Part shown: positions 24,744 through 30,245 of the stretch, piece after piece
How the letters are laid out: each line of letters starts with the position of its first letter
How positions within the stretch are numbered: position 1 is the first letter of the stretch
Assembly (NCBI GenBank): GCA_934526185.1
Contig: CAKTAA010000021.1
Location: forward strand, 1-31,865
Length of the DNA stretch: 31,865 nucleotides
Origin: an uncultured Eubacteriales bacterium
GTDB taxonomy: Bacteria > Bacillota > Clostridia > Oscillospirales > CAG-272
Direction: 5' to 3'
The notes under the pieces: model-generated
The model's input: only the letters and a program-made list of their open reading frames with translations
What the model was told of the DNA's origin: nothing
Databases searched by the model: none
Made by a program: the position numbers and the translations under genes

Positions 24744-26009
24744 TTATATAGACGGTGCATGTGCGAGAAGATAAGCTTCCGCCTCGGCAGACCACAACCC
24801 GTTGTTGGTCTTAACAATTTCGGCGAGTGCTGCGCACAAGGGATCGTTGCGCCCCTTTTCCGCAAGGGAATCCAATGCTGTGAGCGGCATAGAGATATTG
24901 GTATAAATCAGCTTTTTGCCGCCCGAAATTTCTGGAAGATTCAATATGGTAGAGGAAACGGCATCAAGGCCCCCGATATGAGTAATCATGGCAGCCGGAT
25001 TGATGGCACCCTTTTCCATCAATTCCAGGGATTCAATCATATCGTCTGTGTTGCCGCCGCTCGTGCCTACAATATGCGTGGAAGCGTAATGAACATTATA
25101 GAAATTAAACATAGCGGAAAACTCTGTGTTGACGGGACCGGAGAAGAAATTCAGGCAGCCGTCTCTAGCAAGAATGCGGTCGCCGGTTTCCACAACGGAT
25201 TTTACAGGTGCAAAAACGAAAACGTCGTTATAGCCCTTGCCTCCTGTTAAGGAAAGAAGATCTTCAACGGCATCATCGCTGTTGGCCGTATTGATATAAC
25301 GCAGCGTTATGCCTTCTGCTGCTGCAGCCTCGGGCGACATAATTTCCGCAGCGCGCGTCAAGCGCTCCTCATTGATGTCGGTTACCACTATCAGCGAAGG
25401 CTTAGGTCCGTCGGAATGCAGTGCATAATCGATAGCACCGAGTCCCATAGGACCGGCGCCGGCAAGAATAGCAACGGCACCGCCGGATACAATACCCATG
25501 CGATGAACATAACTGCCGGCGGAGGTATGATAGTTTGCGTGGTAGGCACCTACGATACAGGACATAGGCTCTGCAAGCGAGCCGTAAAAGAAAGCTTCAC
25601 CGTTGTAGGGAAGAAGGCAGTTCATCTCCATGACTTCATTGGGAATGACAACATAGGTAGCGTTGCCTCCGATATATTGATAGGAATATCCAGGCGATTC
25701 AAGAGAACCTTTGTAATTAATAGCCGGCTGTATGGAAAAGCGGCCGCCGGCAGAAAATTTATCTTTCCATTTTGCACCGACCTTTAAAATTTCTCCGCAG
25801 AATTCATGACCGACAATCACCGGCTTCTGCGCAATATTTTCCGGTACACGTTTATGAGCCGCACCCTGTGCAGCAGCTTTGTGAGTAGACATGCAAATGC
25901 TGTTGGAAATAATGTGGGCAAGAATTTCATCCTCGCGAATTTCAGGAAGCTCAAATTCCTCTAGCCTCAAATCGTTGACACCGTATAATCTGACCGCTTT
26001 TGTTTTCAT
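24744..26009 (-). CDS. Zinc-binding medium-chain dehydrogenase (L-sorbose-1-phosphate reductase-like)
   Basis: A 421-residue alcohol-dehydrogenase-superfamily enzyme. Catalytic zinc ligands are visible as Cys in SICMSTHK, the GHEFCGE His-Glu pair and Glu in LAEPMSC. The NAD(P)-binding Rossmann loop is GAGPMGLGA, with VVTDINEERL ending strand 2. The four-Cys structural-zinc loop of classical ADHs is missing. Its closest resemblance, from memory, is to SorE, which reduces L-sorbose-1-phosphate to glucitol-6-phosphate. That product would be the natural substrate of the sorbitol-6-P dehydrogenase-like domain encoded just downstream, giving a coherent two-step path. No phosphotransferase-system genes accompany the pair. 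ATG 26009 has AGAAAGGAAAT. The 234-bp gap upstream holds no clear promoter. Confidence 0.88.
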   Translation of the reverse strand: MKTKAVRLYGVNDLRLEEFELPEIREDEILAHIISNSICMSTHKAAAQGAAHKRVPENIAQKPVIVGHEFCGEILKVGAKWKDKFSAGGRFSIQPAINYKGSLESPGYSYQYIGGNATYVVIPNEVMEMNCLLPYNGEAFFYGSLAEPMSCIVGAYHANYHTSAGSYVHRMGIVSGGAVAILAGAGPMGLGAIDYALHSDGPKPSLIVVTDINEERLTRAAEIMSPEAAAAEGITLRYINTANSDDAVEDLLSLTGGKGYNDVFVFAPVKSVVETGDRILARDGCLNFFSGPVNTEFSAMFNFYNVHYASTHIVGTSGGNTDDMIESLELMEKGAINPAAMITHIGGLDAVSSTILNLPEISGGKKLIYTNISMPLTALDSLAEKGRNDPLCAALAEIVKTNNGLWSAEAEAYLLAHAPSI

Positions 26010-26243
26010 AATGGATTTCCTTTCTCTTCGAATACCTGTTTTTTTGCGCGCGCTCCAATTCGACTGCGGACACGGCGCACATAGCAGATAAAAATATTAC
26101 AAATAAAGTTTGATTTAATTTTATATGAACAGCCGTGATATACCGTATTCTGATACACGTGAGTGAAATGCAGGAACTTTTCATTCTATAAAAACCAACA
26201 AGCCCCTCTGTTGATATATGGAACAATACATAGCATAATCGGT

Positions 26244-26477
26244 TTATCGAAATAATTTTTTCATCAGTCTCTGAATATTATTTCGGGTTTCGGTGTTTTC
26301 CACTGCCGTAGCCTCCAAAAACTCGTTTGTATCGTCGGCGATTAAAACACGCAGCGTCATTCCGTCGGTCAAAGGAAAAGAAAAACGGGAGCAGGGGACA
26401 GTATATATTTTTTCATCTTTATCCAATAATACCGCCATATTTTCTTCAATGCGGTCAACCGTTAATATGATTTGCAT
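26244..26477 (-). CDS. DUF3006-family small protein
   Basis: A 77-residue protein. The first 45 residues (LTVDRIEENMAVLL, then YTVPCSRFSFPL and DGMTLRV) match the small beta-barrel-like pattern of DUF3006 proteins, often found in Firmicutes near proteases or metallo-beta-lactamase-fold genes and of unknown function. The C-terminus (NNIQRLMKKLFR) is a basic helix. ATG 26477 has GAAAGAAGGC. A consensus promoter lies 140 bp upstream. It could be the first gene of a transcript continuing into the dehydrogenase pair, but the 234-bp gap makes that uncertain. Confidence 0.75.
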   Translation of the reverse strand: MQIILTVDRIEENMAVLLDKDEKIYTVPCSRFSFPLTDGMTLRVLIADDTNEFLEATAVENTETRNNIQRLMKKLFR

Positions 26478-26860
26478 ATGCCTTCTTTCGTCCGTATAAG
26501 AGATTCAAAAACTATAAGGGTTTTACAGAATTTCTATATGAGCTGGAAGCCTGCCATTCAGCAATTCAAATTGCCGCAAAAACAGCAGAGACATTTTATT
26601 TTACAGTACCATGTTTATCATTATATCCCAAAAAAGTAAAAATGTCAATTCTATTGATATTCAAACGAAATCGGTACCGCCAATTTCCGCATTATGACGA
26701 TATGAATAAAAAAACAGGAAGAAATTCTTGTTATTATGCCAGATAATATGGATAAAGTTATTTTTTCTGCTGCCTGAATCAACAAGAAATTTAACGTAAA
26801 CAGAAATCATTTATACCGCACAGGTTCTTGCAAATACCAATTTTCCCCGTTTCATCAGTT
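26478..26860. other. Divergent intergenic region between DUF3006 gene and sigG
   Basis: An AT-rich gap with no gene. It holds a consensus reverse-strand promoter (26620-26648), the leader that promoter would produce (about 135 nt, including the small palindrome GCAATTCAAATTGC near 26560-26573) and, at its right end, the sigG promoter. The stretch 26650-26860 shows nothing further. Confidence 0.6.
26620..26648 (-). promoter_or_regulatory. Consensus vegetative promoter of the DUF3006 gene
   Basis: On the reverse strand TTGACA (26643-26648), exactly 17 nt, then TATAAT (26620-26625). Both hexamers are perfect. Transcription should start near 26613, leaving a leader of about 135 nt. Confidence 0.85.
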
Positions 26861-26891
26861 GTATAAAGATAGGAAATGTAAGGCAATACTC
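26861..26891 (+). promoter_or_regulatory. Candidate sigma-F/sigma-G promoter of sigG
   Basis: GTATA (26861-26865) and GGCAATACTC (26882-26891) fit the forespore sigma-F consensus (GYWTA and GGNRANANTW) except for the last base. The spacer is 16 nt rather than 15. It lies 36 nt before the start codon. sigG is sigma-F-dependent in B. subtilis, which supports the call. Confidence 0.5.
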
Positions 26892-26927
26892 ATAATACAA
26901 CGATGAAAGGCGGTGAAATTTGATTTC

Positions 26928-27710
26928 ATGTCACATGGATATTACAATAAAGTCGAGATCTGCGGCGTGAACACATCAAAGCTGAAAACGTTAACCTCTG
27001 AAGAGAAAAACGAACTGCTGAAGCGAACAAAAGCCGGAGATATGGAGGCCAGGCAGGAGCTGATCGACGGAAATCTGCGCCTTGTGCTGAGCATCATTCA
27101 GCGTTTTACCAATCGCGGTGAAAATCTGGATGATCTGTTTCAGGTCGGATGCATAGGACTTATCAAAGCTATCGATAATTTTGATCTGGGAGCAGGCGTG
27201 CAGTTATCCACGTATGCAGTACCGATGATCATTGGAGAACTCAGGAGATATCTTCGGGACAATAACGCCATTCATGTGAGCCGCGGTGTACGCGATCTTG
27301 CGTATCGTGCTCTGCAGGCAAAGGAGCAGCTTCAGCGCAGCTTGTCAAGGGAACCTACAATAGAGGAAATTGCCGCGTCGATCGGTGAGAAACCCGAGCA
27401 TGTGACAAGCGCAATGGAAGCAATCATTGAGCCGGTTTCACTGTATGAGCCGGTTTTTAACGACAACGGAGACAATATATATATAATGGATCAGATACAC
27501 GATGTCAATAATACAGACGAATCATGGCTTGAGGATATTGCTTTAAAAGAAGCTTTAAAAAAGCTGAATGAACGGGAAAGAAAAATTATTGATATGCGGT
27601 TTTATCACGGAAAAACGCAAATGGAAATTGCGTCGGAAATCGGAATTTCGCAGGCACAGGTTTCCAGATTGGAAAAGTGCGCGCTCGAGAGAATTAGAAA
27701 ACAGATATAA
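26928..27710 (+). CDS. sigG: RNA polymerase sporulation sigma factor sigma-G
   Basis: A 260-residue late forespore sigma factor. The N-terminal NKVEICGVNTSKLKTL is the sigma-G signature that also contacts the anti-sigma SpoIIAB. Region 2 (NLRLVLSIIQRFTNRGENLD, then LFQVGCIGLIKAIDNFD), the STYAVPMIIGELRRYLRDN block, region 3 (REPTIEEIAASIGEKPEHV) and region 4 (GKTQMEIASEIGISQAQVSR) are all intact. ATG 26928 is used because AAAGGCGGTGA precedes it and the resulting N-terminus aligns with the known family start; an in-frame GTG at 26913 lies inside that site. The gene normally follows sigE directly; here 8.5 kb separates them. It faces mgsA and ends at a strong hairpin. Confidence 0.96.
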   Translation: MSHGYYNKVEICGVNTSKLKTLTSEEKNELLKRTKAGDMEARQELIDGNLRLVLSIIQRFTNRGENLDDLFQVGCIGLIKAIDNFDLGAGVQLSTYAVPMIIGELRRYLRDNNAIHVSRGVRDLAYRALQAKEQLQRSLSREPTIEEIAASIGEKPEHVTSAMEAIIEPVSLYEPVFNDNGDNIYIMDQIHDVNNTDESWLEDIALKEALKKLNERERKIIDMRFYHGKTQMEIASEIGISQAQVSRLEKCALERIRKQI

Positions 27711-27772
27711 TGCTGATACGATGAAAGAATCTTTATGGTAAAACAGCATAAAACGCACGGAATCAATTCAGA

Positions 27773-27817
27773 GGGCCGAACGGGAAGCATAAATTCCCAT
27801 TCGGCCCCTTTGTTTCC
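27773..27817. terminator. Terminator between sigG and mgsA
   Basis: GGGCCGAA-C-GGGAA (27773-27786) pairs with TTCCC-A-TTCGGCCC (27794-27807), a 13-bp stem with one C-A mismatch. The forward tail is CTTTGTTTCC. It lies between convergent genes; the reverse tail is not T-rich, so it mainly serves sigG. Confidence 0.8.
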
Positions 27818-27875
27818 ATAAAGGACTTTCCATAATTATAATTTACGATGCAAGGATAAGGAATGAGGGTATACT

Positions 27876-28358
27876 TCAATCGGCATGATAGGATTTCACG
27901 CGGTCATCAATGGTTTTCTTAAAATTAATAATATTATGCTGGTATTCCGTGTTCATATATTCGGATGTAATGATGAAATCGGCGGTTGCCTTGTTGTTTG
28001 CGATTGGAATATCATAGACCTGTGCGATCCTAAGCAGCGCCTTTACATCCGGATCATGAGGCTGCGCGGACAAAGGATCAGAAAAAAATATCACAAGATC
28101 AATTTTTCCGTCGACAATACGCGCGCCGATTTGCTGGTCTCCGCCGAGCGGACCGCTGTTAAAGCCGCGGATCGGAAGACCGGTGTTTTCTGCAATCATT
28201 TTGGCCGTTGTTCCTGTGCCGCAGAGAAAATGCTTTTCTAAAATATGTTTGTTGTCCCTGCACCAGTCAATCATTTCCCTTTTCATATTGTCATGTGCTA
28301 TCAGAGCAATATTTTTTTGCCTGCCGATCGTCATGGTAATCATTTCATTTTCAAACAT
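27876..28358 (-). CDS. mgsA: Methylglyoxal synthase
   Basis: A 160-residue enzyme converting dihydroxyacetone phosphate to methylglyoxal and phosphate, a glycolytic bypass that relieves phosphate limitation or sugar-phosphate build-up. The family blocks are intact: ALIAHDNMK (18-26), CGTGTT phosphate site (46-51), SGPLGGDQQIGA with the catalytic Asp, and FSDPLSAQPHDPDVKAL. The last 20 residues are an ordinary variable tail. ATG 28358 has the ideal site AAAGGAGGATATC. It is alone on its strand between sigG and the CPBP gene. A TTGACA at 28488-28493 on the reverse strand lacks a good -10 partner, so the promoter is undecided. Confidence 0.96.
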   Translation of the reverse strand: MFENEMITMTIGRQKNIALIAHDNMKREMIDWCRDNKHILEKHFLCGTGTTAKMIAENTGLPIRGFNSGPLGGDQQIGARIVDGKIDLVIFFSDPLSAQPHDPDVKALLRIAQVYDIPIANNKATADFIITSEYMNTEYQHNIINFKKTIDDRVKSYHAD

Positions 28359-28524
28359 GATATCCTCCTTTATTTTATAATTTTACCTCTCGGCAACGAT
28401 ATGCGCATGTATCTGCTTCGGTTTTTCTGCGCTTGGTAGACGGAGGCGGATGGTCAAATTTTGTGTATCAGTAAAAGAGCGACATACTGTCAACGGCTTT
28501 TTCTCTTGCAGCAGAGGAGCGTTC

Positions 28525-29469
28525 TCACATATGAAGAGGATTCTTTTGCTTATGGATGCATATGGCGACAATCAAAATAGCACACAGGAGAATTGCGGTG
28601 ACACAAATTCCTCCCTCAAGACCAAAATCACCGCCGTTGATAATTTCTTTGCTATCATCAAATGATAGGCTTAGGAGCGAATGCGTTGCTGGAATACCGC
28701 TGACACGAACGCCAAAAATGTTTCCCTGTACAAAGTTCCATGCCGAATGAATGGCTGCGGCACTCCATAAACTTCCGCGCCACAGAATCCATAGTGATAT
28801 GAAAATACCGAACAGGGCCAAATTGACGAGCGGCAGAGGAGCGATGCCGTTGTTTTGAATATGAAGCAGAGCAAAAATTATGGAATTTGCAGCAACTGCG
28901 AGGGCAGCAGGAGAGCGTCGCGCTGCTGAAAGCATAAAGTAACCGCGGCACAGTACCTCTTCTCCCATCCCCTGAACAAGGTAACCCACAAGATATATGC
29001 CAAGTATCGAAACCGAACAGGAAACAGCGCTTTCTTCCCATTCGGCAGCTCCGAATACGATACAGAGCAACACTGCAGAAGAAAACAGGATACTGCCGGC
29101 CAAAAATCCGAATGCATATTCCGACAACAGGCGACGCCTGTGGAATCCCATGCTCCCAAAGCTCCTTTTTTCGAGAAAACGGCAGTATATCAACGGAATG
29201 ACTATAAAGACCGCTGAGGAAAACAAAAGAAGCAGAATATATATGGCAGGCTGTGCGTATATGATTTCATGCAAGTTTAAATTCCTGTGATTCAGCAGAA
29301 CCTCAATAGAAAGATAGAATATACGGCCGGCGGCAATCAGAACCGTTTGCAGGTAGCTGCATATAAGGAAAATCAGGAGAAATATCAGACACTCGAGCCA
29401 AAAACGATGGCCGTGGCCGTAGGAACGCGCTTTTTGAATCAGAGGAAATTTCCGCGGTGTTTCTGACAT
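28525..29469 (-). CDS. CPBP-family intramembrane metalloprotease
   Basis: A 314-residue polytopic membrane protein of the CPBP (CaaX-prenyl-protease/bacteriocin-processing, formerly Abi) family, with about eight hydrophobic segments. The three conserved motifs are present: GEEVLCR (Glu170, Glu171, Arg175), FALLHIQN (His203) and HSAWNFVQG (His241, Asn245). Together they form the intramembrane glutamate-protease site. Roles in the family include peptide maturation and immunity to bacteriocins. No bacteriocin or peptide gene is evident next to it. ATG 29469 is chosen because CAGGAGGCAGCAG precedes it; an upstream ATG at 29547 adds 26 residues without a site. A promoter and folded sequence 290-430 bp upstream may form its leader. 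Confidence 0.9.
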   Translation of the reverse strand: MSETPRKFPLIQKARSYGHGHRFWLECLIFLLIFLICSYLQTVLIAAGRIFYLSIEVLLNHRNLNLHEIIYAQPAIYILLLLFSSAVFIVIPLIYCRFLEKRSFGSMGFHRRRLLSEYAFGFLAGSILFSSAVLLCIVFGAAEWEESAVSCSVSILGIYLVGYLVQGMGEEVLCRGYFMLSAARRSPAALAVAANSIIFALLHIQNNGIAPLPLVNLALFGIFISLWILWRGSLWSAAAIHSAWNFVQGNIFGVRVSGIPATHSLLSLSFDDSKEIINGGDFGLEGGICVTAILLCAILIVAICIHKQKNPLHM

Positions 29470-29756
29470 CTGCTGCCTCCTGATACCGCCGCTACGTGGC
29501 TGTAATTGTTTCATCATATAATATGCCTGAAAAAATAGAATTATCACGCAAAACAGGCTCCGTCTCTTCTCTGTAAGTTAGCGGAGATAACCAATCAATC
29601 TTTAATAAAGCTTGTCGGTTTGTATGAAGATTGCAGCACATAAACGATGTATTACAGATTTCGGTAAAAAGCTTCTTTCCTCTTTTATTTATTTTTTATT
29701 GTGCGGATTTCCGGTACGATAGCGAAAATGAACTTATGATTTATTCTACCATGAAT

Positions 29757-29861
29757 CAAAAATGCTTGCTTGCAAGTGCATTTTTGTGAAACCGTCAATC
29801 CCGCAGACGCGCATAGCGCAGGGAGACGAAGCCTCTAATGACTTGCAAATCAAGGCTTTCT
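29757..29861 (-). ncRNA. Candidate structured RNA or attenuator leader
   Basis: Downstream of the reverse promoter at 29868-29896 the transcript would begin near 29861. It would carry AAGCC/GGCTT (a stem with a 20-nt loop) and GCGC-TAT-GCGC, and end at a terminator-like hairpin: CAAAAATGC (29757-29765) with GCATTTTTG (29778-29786), the reverse transcript ending in TTTTTG. Predicted length is about 105 nt. DNA flanking the core adds CCGCAGA/TCTGCGG pairing. It could be a free small RNA, an attenuator in front of the CPBP gene, or a dispersed repeat. No known riboswitch or RNA family was recognised. Confidence 0.35.
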
Positions 29862-29867
29862 GCGGTT

Positions 29868-29896
29868 ATTATACCATAAATTATCATAAACTGCAA
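29868..29896 (-). promoter_or_regulatory. Extended -10 promoter on the reverse strand
   Basis: On the reverse strand TTGCAG (29891-29896), exactly 17 nt ending in TGG, then a perfect TATAAT (29868-29873). The TG motif makes this an extended -10 promoter pointing toward the CPBP gene. Confidence 0.7.
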
Positions 29897-29985
29897 GAAT
29901 CTGTCGTCAATTTTATGAGATTATACAACAGTTCAGCTGATGACGCACGCGTTTTTGTTTCATTGTGAAATGTTTGCTGTAATGC

Positions 29986-30015
29986 TTGACAAAGCAACAC
30001 AGTTATTGCTATAAT
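29986..30015 (+). promoter_or_regulatory. Consensus vegetative promoter of the CAP/SLH gene
   Basis: TTGACA (29986-29991), 18 nt, then TATAAT (30010-30015). Both hexamers are perfect. Predicted start is near 30022, leaving a leader of about 225 nt. Confidence 0.85.
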
Positions 30016-30021
30016 GAATCA

Positions 30022-30245
30022 AGGCGTAAAGCATTTGCAGGGGGATTGCTAAGCATTTCAGCTCCTTCCTTTGAGCAAAGGTAAAACAGTGCCGAAAAAG
30101 CTGCTGTATAAGAGGTTGCGGTTTTTACCGCAGCCATATTTTTCTAAATCCTCTTATATTTAAAGGGGTGGTATAGAAAACGCTGTTACAATGAGTATAG
30201 GTGAGAAAACAAATAGAAGCATTGCGGAAAGGATTGTACATAACA
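30022..30245 (+). promoter_or_regulatory. Structured 5' leader of the CAP/SLH gene, possible cis-regulatory RNA
   Basis: The leader contains TATAAGAGG (30107-30115) complementary to CCTCTTATA (30150-30158), enclosing TGCGG-TTTTTA-CCGCA (30117-30132). A further ACAG/CTGT pairing (30086-30089 with 30103-30106) stacks just before it. No intrinsic terminator is seen, so control, if any, would act on translation or RNA stability. It does not match the c-di-AMP, c-di-GMP, cobalamin or T-box consensus patterns I could check by eye. Confidence 0.35.

Larger units (their letters stand above)
29470..30245. other. Large divergent intergenic region with two promoters and folded sequence
   Basis: A 776-bp region between the reverse CPBP gene and the forward CAP/SLH gene. 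It contains a reverse-strand promoter (29868-29896), a hairpin cluster (29757-29865), a forward promoter (29986-30015) and a structured forward leader (30022-30245). The part 29470-29748 shows nothing clear. The 68-codon open frame at 29762-29968 crosses the hairpins and is not protein-like. Confidence 0.6.

Noticed and set aside
28488..28493. Perfect TTGACA on the reverse strand upstream of mgsA
   Set aside because: No acceptable -10 lies 16-18 nt away (best is TGATAC), so no promoter was called.
29790..29870. Similarity of GACGAAGCC on the + strand to the c-di-GMP-I riboswitch GGACGCAAAGCC
   Set aside because: The match is short, the receptor-loop partner is missing, and the forward promoter lies downstream of it, so it would not be transcribed in that sense.
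29762..29968. 68-codon forward frame in the 29.5-30.2 kb intergenic region
   Set aside because: It runs through the hairpin cluster, has no ribosome site, and is better explained by RNA or repeat structure.
30022..30160. Possible c-di-AMP (ydaO) riboswitch, because of GCAGGGGGA and GCCGAA pieces before a wall-related gene
   Set aside because: The pieces are in the wrong order, and the conserved CCCGACAGCTAAC-type block and GGGGT-AATC block are absent.
30158..30185. AAAGGGGTGGTATAGAA resembles the T-box core AGGGTGGNACCGCG
   Set aside because: The CCGCG half is missing, there is no antiterminator/terminator pair after it, and the downstream gene is not an aminoacyl-tRNA synthetase or amino-acid gene.
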